Numbered from the stretch's first letter, positions 1 to 7,690 are shown. The stretch is 37,808 nt of DNA from Flavobacterium sp. UGB4466 (GCF_903469665.1 NZ_CAGKLC010000045.1:1-37808), one strand, 5' to 3'. A program made the numbers and translations. The notes: generated by a model from the sequence alone, not told the origin.

Positions 1-55
1 ATTCAAATCTAGAGGGTGTATAAAAAATAATTTATAAATATGTAATTTTTACATA

Positions 56-115
56 GCCTCCAGATTTATCTGGAGGCCGTTCTATTTAGGGTTAGAATGG
101 CTTTAGCCAAATTCT
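56..115. repeat. Palindromes beside the REP-associated transposase
   Basis: Three stem-loops lie just beyond the 3' end of the transposase gene. The first is a perfect 10-bp stem with a 2-nt loop (arms 56-65 GCCTCCAGAT and 68-77). The second has arms 76-84 and 93-101 with one G-T pair. The third pairs 94-101 with 106-115 and has a small bulge around GGCTTTAGCC. No T-tract follows on the minus strand, so a simple terminator is less likely. REP-associated Y1 transposases act on such hairpins, so these are plausible recognition ends. That role is inferred; the stems are seen directly. Confidence 0.6.
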
Positions 116-125
116 ATTCATGTAT

Positions 126-557
126 CTATTGTTTATGAAAATCAAATTTGCTGATAAATTCATCATATTCTTCCTGAAAAGCCTTTTTCTTATGATGAAT
201 TTCTTGATTTTTAATATAATTTCTTACTCTGTCTACTGAAGATTCTGAAACAGAAACAGCAAAATACTCATCCTGCCATTCAAATTTTTCTTTAGTTAAT
301 TTATTTTTGTTGATCCAGTAGGATGATTCTCCTTTGACCAATTGCATTATTTTTTGAATATTTTGATCAGCTCCTAATGAAATAAGACAATGACAATGAT
401 CCGAATATCCGTTTATAGAGTCGATATAAATTCCTTTTTCTTTTGAATTGTTTCTTATATGATTCCATACTTTTTCTCTTAATTCCAAGGAATTTAAGTA
501 TGGAAACCTGTTTTTAGTACTCCAAACAAAATGAATATAAATTTTCACAAAAGGCAT
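126..557 (-). CDS. REP-associated tyrosine (Y1) transposase
   Basis: This 143-residue protein belongs to the IS200-like/RAYT Y1 transposase superfamily, single-strand nucleases that cut at hairpins through a 5'-phosphotyrosine. The HUH motif is His54-Cys-His56 in GYSDHCH. The likely nucleophile is Tyr114 in the family motif NYIKNQEIHH. The start MPFVKIYIHFVWSTKNR is typical of the family. It lies 44 bp downstream of the BluB-CobT stop, on the same strand, and is flanked on its 3' side by strong palindromes (56-115). The reading frame is intact. No second copy or outer insertion-sequence ends are visible, which fits a domesticated RAYT rather than a full IS. It may separate cobT from further cobalamin genes beyond the left edge. 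Confidence 0.88.
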   Translation of the reverse strand: MPFVKIYIHFVWSTKNRFPYLNSLELREKVWNHIRNNSKEKGIYIDSINGYSDHCHCLISLGADQNIQKIMQLVKGESSYWINKNKLTKEKFEWQDEYFAVSVSESSVDRVRNYIKNQEIHHKKKAFQEEYDEFISKFDFHKQ

Positions 558-601
558 ATCGATAATAATTTAAGGCATGTACTATAAACTGAGACTGAAA
601 A

Positions 602-2281
602 CTATTTCCTACTCACTCCCGCACTTTCAAAACTGGCCATTTCATTCAGAAAAACTTCAGCTGATTTCAGAATTGGAAAGGCAATCGCACAGCCTGTACC
701 TTCACCCAAACGTAAATCCAGATTCAGAATAGGTTTTGCATTTAAATAATCTAATAATTTCTGATGCGCTTTCTCGGCAGAACAATGACAGAAGACCGCA
801 TTTTTATGAATAGCAGGATTTATTTTTGAAGCAATTAAGAAAGCAGTGCTGCAAATAAAACCATCTACCAAAAGGAGCATGTTGTTCTCAAAAGCAGTTA
901 ACATTCCGCTGGCAATTTGTATAATTTCAAAACCGCCAAAGTAGGCCAGCTGCTGTTTTAACTCGGCCGGACCGGTATAATTTTCAATAGCTTTTCGCAG
1001 TAAGTTTTGTTTTTGCAGTAATTTTTCATCTTCAACACCTGTTCCTTTTCCTACGCATTCTTCGATAGAGAATCCGGTTAGAAGGCTCATCAATACCGAG
1101 GCAGTAGAGGTGTTTCCAATTCCCATTTCACCAAAACCAATACAATTGGAACCTTTTCTCGCAAGGTCTTCCACAATTGATTTTCCTTTTTCAAAACACA
1201 ACTGTAACTCTGCTTCACTCATTGCAGGAAGGTGTAGAAAGGATTGTGTTCCTTTGGCTATTTTGGCGTTAATCAGATTGGCATTGGTTGGAAAGTCATA
1301 ATTAACACCGGCATCAACGATGGATAACTGAATGTCATTTTGCTTGCAGAAGACATTAATGGCAGCGCCGCCTTCCAGAAAATTAGTCACCATTTGTCTT
1401 GTGACATCCTGGGGGTAAGCACTAACACCATGATTGGCAATACCATGATCGGCAGCAAAAACGACGATAGCAGGATTTATGATTTTGGGGTTTAAGGTTT
1501 CGAAAACAGTTCCCATTTGAAAAGCCAAAGTCTCGAGAGTCCCCAAAGCGCCAATGGGTTTGGTCTTCGAATCTATTTTGTCTTGTAGCTGAGCGCTGAA
1601 GTTGAAATCTTTTGAGTTTGCTGTTTTTGGGTTTAAATTTAAATTCGGAATTAGATTTTCAACGGTAGTTTTGATTTCCTTACAATCCGGAGCCTCTGAT
1701 TTTTGTTTCCAGTGTAATTGCTGCAACATGGGTTGATTATCGTAATTCGTTGCAGGTTTTCCGATGCAGAAATACCCTAAGGGCTCAATGTTTTCAGGTA
1801 AATCGAGAATCTTTTTAAACTGATAATAGTTCAGAATAGACACCCAGCCCATTCCGTAACCCTGCTCAGTGAGAGAGAGCCAGATGTTCTGAGCAGCACA
1901 AACCGAACTGAATTTTACCGCTTCATTGCTGCCAACCGTTCCAATCGTAAATTGGTTCAGTACAGATCGGTCATAAGCGATAATGAGTCCGATTGGAGCT
2001 TCCTCAATGGCCTCCAGTTTTAAGGATTTATAGTGTTCCTTTTGTTCGTGATTGTCGGTAAGTTCCTCCGCTTTTTTGTTATAATCTAAAAAAAGATTTT
2101 TGATGGTACTTTTAACCGCAGCAGATTTAATAAGATAATATCGGGTGGCATCTGTTAATCCAACTGACGGTGCCCAATGTCCGGCTTGAAGTGCTTTCTG
2201 AATGACTTCATCAGGAACTTCATCCTTTGTAAAATGGCGGGTATCACGACGTGATTTTAGTATATCGTCTAAATGGCTCAT
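602..2281 (-). CDS. BluB-CobT fusion: DMB synthase + nicotinate-nucleotide:DMB phosphoribosyltransferase
   Basis: The protein (559 residues) joins two consecutive lower-ligand steps of cobalamin synthesis. Residues about 1-210 are a BluB-type flavin nitroreductase, which converts reduced FMN to 5,6-dimethylbenzimidazole (DMB). They contain SRRDTRHF, GHWAPSVG and GYGMGWVSILNYYQF. Residues about 230-559 are CobT, which attaches DMB to nicotinate mononucleotide to give alpha-ribazole phosphate. They contain KPIGALGTLE, FAADHGIANHG, GEMGIGNTSTAS and the catalytic-Glu motif RLGEGTGCA near the C-terminus. ATG at 2281 is preferred because it opens with the usual BluB start MSHLDDILKSRRDTRHF; an in-frame ATG at 2308 would add nine residues encoded by a heptad repeat. 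cobU lies upstream on the same strand. No cobS is present in the window. Confidence 0.93.
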   Translation of the reverse strand: MSHLDDILKSRRDTRHFTKDEVPDEVIQKALQAGHWAPSVGLTDATRYYLIKSAAVKSTIKNLFLDYNKKAEELTDNHEQKEHYKSLKLEAIEEAPIGLIIAYDRSVLNQFTIGTVGSNEAVKFSSVCAAQNIWLSLTEQGYGMGWVSILNYYQFKKILDLPENIEPLGYFCIGKPATNYDNQPMLQQLHWKQKSEAPDCKEIKTTVENLIPNLNLNPKTANSKDFNFSAQLQDKIDSKTKPIGALGTLETLAFQMGTVFETLNPKIINPAIVVFAADHGIANHGVSAYPQDVTRQMVTNFLEGGAAINVFCKQNDIQLSIVDAGVNYDFPTNANLINAKIAKGTQSFLHLPAMSEAELQLCFEKGKSIVEDLARKGSNCIGFGEMGIGNTSTASVLMSLLTGFSIEECVGKGTGVEDEKLLQKQNLLRKAIENYTGPAELKQQLAYFGGFEIIQIASGMLTAFENNMLLLVDGFICSTAFLIASKINPAIHKNAVFCHCSAEKAHQKLLDYLNAKPILNLDLRLGEGTGCAIAFPILKSAEVFLNEMASFESAGVSRK

Positions 2282-2400
2282 TTTTAAATTCCAATTTTTA
2301 AATTCCAAATTCCAAAACTTTGGGTTGGGGGAATAGTAACCGTAAAGATAAAGTATCGTATTGGAATTTGGGATTTAAAATCTGGATTTTCTTTTCATCA
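2282..2400. repeat. Heptad element between cobU and bluB-cobT
   Basis: Read on the minus strand, the bases before the bluB-cobT ATG are 7-bp units (TTGGAAT, TTGGAAT, TTAAAAA, TTGGAAT) ending in TTAAAA directly against the start codon. Near the cobU stop (about 2364-2390) related units TTGGAAT, TTGGGAT and TTAAAAT occur on the plus strand, so the two ends are inverted copies of each other. The pairing could fold the whole spacer into a hairpin in the cobU-bluB/cobT transcript. Confidence 0.6.
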
Positions 2401-2907
2401 TTATCCTTTTATTTTAACAGGGATGCCCGAAACCATTAGAACCACTTCATCCGCGTTTGAAGCCAAAAACTGATTCATCCAGCCCTGAAGTTCGGTGAAT
2501 TTTCGGCCGATATGAGTTTCGGCATGAACACCCATTCCGATTTCATTTGTGACAATAATCAGCGTAGCATTTTCCTGTTGCGCGATGGATAGAAATTCTT
2601 TTTTTGCTTCCTCTAAACTTAAAGTAACCTCATTTTTATGATCGACAAAAAAGTTGGTCAGCCAGAGGGTAACACAATCTATTAAAGCCACTTTTCCGGA
2701 AAAGTCAATTTCGCTTAAGTATTTCTCTTTTTCAATATTGGTCCAGCGTTCGTCACGTTCCTGTTGGTGTCTGTCAATTCTGTTTTGAAAATCAGAATCC
2801 CATTTTCTGGCTGTCGCTACATATATAGGTGTATCTGAAAGTTGTAAGGCCAGGTTTTGAGCGTAACTGCTCTTTCCTGATCGTTCGCCGCCTGTAATTA
2901 GGTGCAT
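2401..2907 (-). CDS. cobU: Adenosylcobinamide kinase / adenosylcobinamide-phosphate guanylyltransferase
   Basis: CobU is bifunctional. It phosphorylates adenosylcobinamide and then transfers GMP to give adenosylcobinamide-GDP, the substrate for cobalamin synthase CobS. The 168-residue protein has the N-terminal P-loop GGERSGKS (residues 6-13) and the RHQQERDERW segment, with His47 as the likely guanylylated residue. A Walker B-like strand, VALIDCVTLWLTN, follows. Length fits the family (about 170-180). It lies upstream of bluB-cobT on the same strand, and its start codon is immediately preceded on the coding strand by a large heptad-repeat region. Together with the fusion protein it indicates salvage and late assembly of cobalamin; early corrin-ring genes are not seen here. 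Confidence 0.94.
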   Translation of the reverse strand: MHLITGGERSGKSSYAQNLALQLSDTPIYVATARKWDSDFQNRIDRHQQERDERWTNIEKEKYLSEIDFSGKVALIDCVTLWLTNFFVDHKNEVTLSLEEAKKEFLSIAQQENATLIIVTNEIGMGVHAETHIGRKFTELQGWMNQFLASNADEVVLMVSGIPVKIKG

Positions 2908-3479
2908 TTTTTTGAGTTATGAGTTATGAGTTATGAGTTATGAGTTGTGTGGGTTAGTCGAATGTCAGGCTGAGCGGAGTCGAAGCTTATGTTGAGTTAT
3001 GAGTTTTGAGTTATGAGTTATGTGGGTTAGTCGAATGTCAGGCTGAGCGGAGTCGAAGCTTATGTTGAGTTTTGAGTTATGAGTTATGAGTTATGTGGGT
3101 TAGTCGAATGTCAGGCTGAGCGAAGTCGAAGCTTTTGTTGAGTTATGAGTTATGAATTATGAGTTGTGTGGGTTAGTCGAATGTCAGGCTGAGCGGAGTC
3201 GAAGCTTTTGTTGAGTTTTGAGTTATGAGTTTTGAGTTATGAGTTGTGTGGATTAGTCGAATGTCAGGCTGAGCGGAGTCGAAGCTTATGTTGAGTTATG
3301 AGTTTTGAGTTATGAGTTTTGAGTTATGAGTTTTGAGTTATGAGTTATGTGGGTTAGTCGAATGTCAGGCTGAGCGGAGTCGAAGCTTTTGTTGAATTAT
3401 GGGTTAAGAGTTATGGTTTTAAGATTTTAAGGTATCTATAACTAATAACTCATAACTCATAACTCAAAACTCATAACAA
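2908..3479. repeat. Nested heptad / 73-bp repeat array filling the gap upstream of cobU
   Basis: This 572-bp gap has no gene. It consists of 7-bp units (GAGTTAT with variant GAGTTTT) into which a GC-richer core containing GTCAGGCTGAGCGGAGTCGA is inserted six times, at 2964, 3037, 3110, 3183, 3263 and 3364. The core spacings are 73, 73, 73, 80 and 101 bp, so they differ only by multiples of 7. From about 3438 to 3477 the heptad runs inverted (ATAACTC). The array abuts the cobU start codon on one side and the stop codon of the CWC-DUF5522 gene on the other. The core resembles a dispersed repeat common in Bacteroidota genomes (recollection, not searched). Confidence 0.92.
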
Positions 3480-3842
3480 TTAATAAGGACAATGTCGGCA
3501 TTCGTTTCCGCAGCAGCTTCCTCTTTTTAAGTGAAACCAGGCTTTGAAAACATAATTTCCGTCTTCCAAATAATAATCAATTCCTTCGATTAGCTTTTCT
3601 TGTTTGGGTAAAGATATGGCTTTATTTTTAAGAGCTTTTTGTGGGGTAAGCGTTTCTACGTAAGCGTCAATTTTATCTTCGCAGGCTTCTTTAAAACAAA
3701 CAGGGCAAAGACAGTCGCCTCCTTCGGAAAGATTAAAAATAGGGGGAAAATCATTACACCAACACTTGTTTTCATTTGAAGTATCTCCACAGCTGAAAGA
3801 AGATTCACAGCTCGAGCAGACTTTGGTTTTTATGGGATTCAT
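3480..3842 (-). CDS. Cysteine-rich CWC-family / DUF5522 two-domain protein
   Basis: This 120-residue protein has about 17 cysteines. The N-terminal half resembles the cysteine-rich CWC family (CSSCESSFSCG, NKCWCNDFPP, CLCPVCFKEAC). The C-terminal half resembles DUF5522 (YYLEDGNYVFKAWFHLKRG, then a CCGNECRHCPY tail). The clustered CxxC and CxC pairs suggest zinc or iron-sulphur binding. No signal peptide is seen, so it is probably cytoplasmic. The function of either family is unknown to me. It is the first gene of the minus-strand group leading into cobU and bluB-cobT, but 572 bp of repeats separate it from cobU, so co-transcription is uncertain. Confidence 0.82.
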   Translation of the reverse strand: MNPIKTKVCSSCESSFSCGDTSNENKCWCNDFPPIFNLSEGGDCLCPVCFKEACEDKIDAYVETLTPQKALKNKAISLPKQEKLIEGIDYYLEDGNYVFKAWFHLKRGSCCGNECRHCPY

Positions 3843-3908
3843 TAGGGAAAAATGATGTTTATTTGATTTTGTAGGAATAAAGGTAGATAAAAAAAATAGA
3901 AATTGCGT

Positions 3909-3916
3909 TACCTTTG
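3909..3916 (+). promoter_or_regulatory. Possible -7 box for the BtuF-like gene
   Basis: TACCTTTG fits the Bacteroidota -7 consensus TAnnTTTG and would give a leader of roughly 100 nt before the ATG at 4021. No -33 TTTG is seen at the usual spacing, so support is weak. No cobalamin-riboswitch signature is visible in the leader. Confidence 0.3.
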
Positions 3917-4020
3917 TCAGTAATGAAATTGTAAAATTTATAAGGAAGACGATTCAAATTATATGCCATAAAAGCAGCGTGATGAAACTGAGCCCTTTAA
4001 AAAAATAATAGAACTTATAT

Positions 4021-5163
4021 ATGAGACATTTATTGCCAAAAATGATTTTTGTTTTACCTTTTTTTCTTCTTATCGGATGCAAAAAAAATGAATCTTCGGA
4101 GATTGTAAAAACGGAAACTGAAAAAAATAGTATCGAATATGCGTCCGGACTCTCGATTATAAAGCACGAAGGTTATTCGGTAGTAACCGTTTCAGATCCT
4201 TGGCCGGATGCCCATACCAAGTTTACTTATATACTGAAAGAGAAAGAGGCGAAAGTACCGGACAGTTTGCAAAAGTACACAACTATCAAAGTCCCTTTAG
4301 AGTCAATTGTAGTGACTTCAACGACTAATATTCCGTTTTTGGAGATGTTGGAAGTAGAAAATAAATTGGTAGGTTTTCCGCATACCGATTACATTTCTTC
4401 AGAAAAAACCAGGGCACTGATAGACAAAGGTGCCGTTAAAAATGTGGGGCAAAACGAGAAATTAAATATCGAACAATTGATAGAGTTATCTCCGGATTTA
4501 ATAGTGACTTTTGGAGTAGACAATAACAATGCGATGCTTGATAATTTGAAAAAAAGCGGTTTAAATGTTTTGATTCAGGCCGACTGGATGGAGCAATCTC
4601 CCCTTGGAAAAGCAGAGTGGATTAAACTTTACGGTGCTTTATTTGGTAAAGAAGAACAGGCGAAAGAGTTGTTTGATAAAATTGTTTTGAGTTATGACCA
4701 GGCTAAAAAATTAGTAGCGGGAAAACCGGCAACTTCAAGTGTTTTATACGGTTCTATGTACGAAGATACTTGGTATGTTGCTAAAGGAAACAGTTGGGTG
4801 GCGCAGTTTATGAAAGATGCACAGGCCAATTACCTATGGGCGGATTTGAAAGGTACGGGAAGCGAAGGCTTGTCTTTTGAAAAAGTCTTAGTGAAAGCCA
4901 AAACAGCTAATTTCTGGATCGCTGCGGGTTCCTTTAAAAGTTTGGACGAATTCGGAAAAAGTAATCCTCATTATACAGAGTTTGATGCCTTCAAGTCTAA
5001 GAATGTTTATACGTTTGAAGGTAAAGCGGGAGCAACGGGAGGAACAGTTTATTATGAGCTGGCGCCAAGCCGTCCTGATTTAGTATTAAAAGATTATATC
5101 AAGATTTTTCACCCGGAGTTGTTGCCAAGCTATGAATTTACTTTTGCCTCTAAATTAAACTAA
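4021..5163 (+). CDS. ABC transporter substrate-binding lipoprotein, BtuF/FecB-like
   Basis: This 380-residue periplasmic binding protein belongs to the cobalamin/siderophore class (TroA/BtuF fold). A hydrophobic signal ends in the lipobox LIGC (Cys20), so it is a lipoprotein. The body shows the class pattern: an N-terminal lobe with IVVTSTTNIPFLEML and LVGFPHTDYISS, then LIELSPDLIVTFG, a long linking helix, and a C-terminal lobe. It is followed after 5 bp by an FecCD-type permease and then by an ATPase, forming a complete importer. Cobalamin or a corrinoid is the most likely substrate because cobU and bluB-cobT are divergent from it, but the sequence alone does not exclude a siderophore or heme. 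Confidence 0.85.
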   Translation: MRHLLPKMIFVLPFFLLIGCKKNESSEIVKTETEKNSIEYASGLSIIKHEGYSVVTVSDPWPDAHTKFTYILKEKEAKVPDSLQKYTTIKVPLESIVVTSTTNIPFLEMLEVENKLVGFPHTDYISSEKTRALIDKGAVKNVGQNEKLNIEQLIELSPDLIVTFGVDNNNAMLDNLKKSGLNVLIQADWMEQSPLGKAEWIKLYGALFGKEEQAKELFDKIVLSYDQAKKLVAGKPATSSVLYGSMYEDTWYVAKGNSWVAQFMKDAQANYLWADLKGTGSEGLSFEKVLVKAKTANFWIAAGSFKSLDEFGKSNPHYTEFDAFKSKNVYTFEGKAGATGGTVYYELAPSRPDLVLKDYIKIFHPELLPSYEFTFASKLN

Positions 5164-5168
5164 GTTCA

Positions 5169-6197
5169 TTGATTCATAAAAAACGAAATATAATGCTGTT
5201 TTCGGTACTCGGTCTGGCCTTATTGTTTATGTTCTTTTTAGACATTAGCCTGGGATCAGTGACTATACCTTTTAAGGAAGTATATAACAGTATGACGGGA
5301 AGCCATGCCAGTAAATCGACCTGGGAATATATTATTGTCAATTATCGTCTGCCTAAGGCTATTACAGCCATGTTGGTGGGTATTGGTTTATCGGTGAGCG
5401 GTTTGCTGATGCAGACTTTGTTTAGAAATCCACTCGCAGGACCTGATGTATTAGGTTTAAGTTCGGGAGCAATTCTGGCTGTTGCGATTGTGATTTTAGG
5501 AGCGGGTTTTTTGCCTTCATTTTTAAACTCGATTTTATTGTCGCCGTATGCAATTGTACTGGCTTCGACAATAGGAAGTGTTTTGGTTTTACTATTGGTT
5601 TTATTGGTAGCACAGCGTTTACGAAATACGATGGCAATTTTAATCGTCGGATTAATGTTTGGCAGTTTTACAAGTGCTATTGTTGGGGTCTTGACGTATT
5701 TTAGTTCAGCAGAACAATTGCAGAAATTCACCTTTTGGTCTCTGGGAAGTCTTGGGAACCTTTCGTGGACTTCGATTTCGATTTTGGCAGTTTGTGTTGC
5801 TTTGGGTCTGTTTTTGAGTGCCGGAAGTATTAAACCTTTAAACGCCTTGCTTTTAGGTGAAAATTACGCCAAAAGTATGGGGTTGAATTACAAGAGAGCC
5901 CGATTGATCATTATTTTTGCAACAAGTATTCTGGCCGGAAGTGTTACTGCTTTTGCAGGACCGGTTGCATTTATAGGTTTGGCAGTGCCACATATTGCAA
6001 AGCTCACTTTTCAGACCAGTAATCATACAGTTTTATACTGGAGTACTTTTTTCTACGGAGGAATAATCATGTTGTTTTGCGATATGGCATCACAAATGCC
6101 GGGACTAGAGACTACGTTACCTATTAATGCCATCACGTCTATAATTGGCGCACCAATTGTCGTTTGGCTGCTCATGCGCAAAAGAAATTTTCAGTAA
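5169..6197 (+). CDS. FecCD/BtuC-family ABC transporter permease
   Basis: This 342-residue polytopic inner-membrane protein is of the BtuC/FecCD family and is predicted to have about 10 helices. It forms the channel for the substrate delivered by the preceding lipoprotein. Family segments include YRLPKAITAMLVGIGLSVSG, LMQTLFRNPLAGPDVLG and PVAFIGLAVPHIAK, the last near the coupling helix. The listed start is TTG at 5169, which supplies a positive N-terminus (IHKKRN) before the first helix. An in-frame ATG at 5193 would remove these residues. The gene begins only 5 bp after the lipoprotein stop, indicating one operon. Substrate is inferred as corrinoid from context. Confidence 0.9.
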   Translation: MIHKKRNIMLFSVLGLALLFMFFLDISLGSVTIPFKEVYNSMTGSHASKSTWEYIIVNYRLPKAITAMLVGIGLSVSGLLMQTLFRNPLAGPDVLGLSSGAILAVAIVILGAGFLPSFLNSILLSPYAIVLASTIGSVLVLLLVLLVAQRLRNTMAILIVGLMFGSFTSAIVGVLTYFSSAEQLQKFTFWSLGSLGNLSWTSISILAVCVALGLFLSAGSIKPLNALLLGENYAKSMGLNYKRARLIIIFATSILAGSVTAFAGPVAFIGLAVPHIAKLTFQTSNHTVLYWSTFFYGGIIMLFCDMASQMPGLETTLPINAITSIIGAPIVVWLLMRKRNFQ

Positions 6198-6276
6198 ATA
6201 AATTAGCCACAGATTAAGCGGATTCAACGGATTTTCGCAGATTGATTTTTAAAAATTAAAAGCGGTGAAGAAAAAA

Positions 6277-6316
6277 CTTAGAACCTTAGCAGCTTAGAAC
6301 CTTAGTACCTTTAAAC
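6277..6316 (+). repeat. Octad array abutting the start of the ABC ATPase gene
   Basis: Five 8-bp units lie in tandem: CTTAGAAC, CTTAGCAG, CTTAGAAC, CTTAGTAC and CTTTAAAC. A single A and then the ATG at 6318 follow. The array therefore forms the translation-initiation region of the gene. Upstream (about 6204-6245) lies another AT-rich sequence of the type often dispersed in Flavobacterium genomes (recollection). Confidence 0.7.
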
Positions 6317-6317
6317 A

Positions 6318-7094
6318 ATGACTACTATTTTAAAAAGTGCAAACCTTAGTATCGGCTACAAGTCCAAGAAAGGAGTTGTGACTATTGCTGAAAATCTAAA
6401 TCTGAATTTAGCTTCGGGGAAACTTATTTCGTTAATTGGTGCAAACGGAATTGGGAAATCGACTTTGCTTCGCACGATTACCGGAATTCAGCAGCCGTTG
6501 AAAGGGCATGTTTTTCTAAATGAAAAAAATATAAGTACTTATAAACCTCTGGAATTAGCTCAAAATTTAAGCTTAGTTTTAACCGAAAAGCTACCGCCAA
6601 GTAATTTGTCTGTTTTCGAATTAGTAGCTTTAGGACGTCAGCCTTACACCAATTGGATTGGGACTTTAAGTCAGAATGATATCGAGAAAGTTCAGGAAGC
6701 TTTAGAGTTGACTCAAATAGAGCATCTGGCACAGAAAAAACATTTCGAAATTAGTGACGGACAATTGCAGAAGGTTTTAATTGCGCGGGCTTTGGCACAA
6801 GATACTCCATTGATTATTCTGGACGAGCCCACGACACATCTTGATTTACTGCATAAAGTTTCGCTATTCAAACTCCTCAAAAAACTAACAGAGGAAACTC
6901 AGAAATGTATTTTATTTTCGACTCATGACATCGATCTGGCAATTCAGTTAAGTGATGAAATGATCATTATGACCCCTGAATTGGTGGTACAGGACGCGCC
7001 ATGCAATTTAATCTCAAAAGGAAGTTTTGCAACCCTATTCAAAGACGAACATATTATTTTTGATGCCGAAAAAGGAAAGTTCGTAATTACGTAA
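6318..7094 (+). CDS. ABC transporter ATP-binding protein, BtuD/FecE-like
   Basis: This 258-residue ATPase completes the importer. Walker A is GANGIGKS (residues 41-48). The signature loop reads ISDGQ (145-149) instead of the usual LSGGQ. Walker B is LIILDEP (165-171), followed by a D-loop THLD and the switch His in STHD. It follows the permease by 120 bp, longer than a tight operon spacing, and that gap holds repeat sequence including the octad array. The Asp-for-Gly change in the signature motif is unusual but the rest of the ATPase core is intact, so it is probably active. Confidence 0.9.
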   Translation: MTTILKSANLSIGYKSKKGVVTIAENLNLNLASGKLISLIGANGIGKSTLLRTITGIQQPLKGHVFLNEKNISTYKPLELAQNLSLVLTEKLPPSNLSVFELVALGRQPYTNWIGTLSQNDIEKVQEALELTQIEHLAQKKHFEISDGQLQKVLIARALAQDTPLIILDEPTTHLDLLHKVSLFKLLKKLTEETQKCILFSTHDIDLAIQLSDEMIIMTPELVVQDAPCNLISKGSFATLFKDEHIIFDAEKGKFVIT

Positions 7095-7156
7095 CAGACT
7101 TGTCGAATACTTTGCAAAGGGGCCGGAATATCGTTTAAAAGGAAAGAAATAAATGG

Positions 7157-7615
7157 CTAACTGTTTTTCAGTCCGATTTGTCTTTTTGCTTCTCCTACCA
7201 CAAAAGCCACAGAATTGGCAATATTAAAGCTTCGGATTAATTTTGACATGGGAATGGTGAGGTGATTCTCAAAACGTGCCAGCACTTCTTTACTCAAACC
7301 TACACTTTCTTTACCAAATACAAGCCAGTCTCCGTCCTGAAAATCAGTTTCGAGATATGATTTTTCGGCATGGGAACTCATCAGAAAAACACGTGACTGA
7401 TCAGGGATCTGTTCAATCCATTCTTCTATATTTTGGTATTCGGTAACGTCAAGATGTACCCAGTAATCCAGTCCCGAACGTTTCAGGTTTTTATCGTTAA
7501 TTACAAATCCGAAAGGGTGAATTAAATGTAACCTGCTTTCTGTACCCACGCACAAACGTCCAATGTTTCCGGTGTTATTAGGGATTTCAGGTTCTACAAG
7601 AACTATGTTTAGCAT
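7157..7615 (-). CDS. trmL: tRNA (cytidine(34)-2'-O)-methyltransferase
   Basis: This 152-residue SPOUT methyltransferase methylates the 2'-OH of the wobble C/U34 in leucine tRNAs, using S-adenosylmethionine. The start VLVEPEIPNNTGNIGRLC, the central FGFVINDKNLKRSGLDYW, the knot motif VFGKESVGL and the C-terminal IPM....RSFNIANSVAFVVGEA pattern all match TrmL, as does the length. It is convergent with the ABC ATPase gene. Its start codon is directly preceded on the coding strand by an A-run and the 9-unit GAGTTAT heptad array, which therefore forms its 5' leader. Confidence 0.93.
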   Translation of the reverse strand: MLNIVLVEPEIPNNTGNIGRLCVGTESRLHLIHPFGFVINDKNLKRSGLDYWVHLDVTEYQNIEEWIEQIPDQSRVFLMSSHAEKSYLETDFQDGDWLVFGKESVGLSKEVLARFENHLTIPMSKLIRSFNIANSVAFVVGEAKRQIGLKNS

Positions 7616-7690
7616 TTTTTTGAGTTATGAGTTATGAGTTATGGGTTATGAGTTATGGGTTATGAGTTATGAGTTATGAGTTTTGGAATT
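7616..7690. repeat. GAGTTAT heptad array upstream of trmL
   Basis: Nine 7-bp units run from 7622 to 7684: GAGTTAT, with GGGTTAT as units 4 and 6 and GAGTTTT last. A T-run of six joins them to the trmL start codon. This is the same junction as at cobU, where a T-run and GAGTTAT units also touch the start codon. A further GAGTTAT lies at about 7705-7711. The remaining gap to 7749 holds no gene I can support. Confidence 0.85.

Noticed and set aside
2908..3479. CRISPR array
   Set aside because: Six regularly spaced repeats look array-like, but the spacers are themselves heptad repeats, not unique sequence, and no cas gene is present.
3843..4020. Cobalamin riboswitch before the BtuF-like gene or the cob genes
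   Set aside because: Expected by function, but no B12-box or conserved core stems could be found on either strand.
5342..5731. 129-residue minus-strand ORF inside the permease gene
   Set aside because: Antisense shadow of a strongly supported membrane permease; its residue pattern is that of reversed hydrophobic codons.
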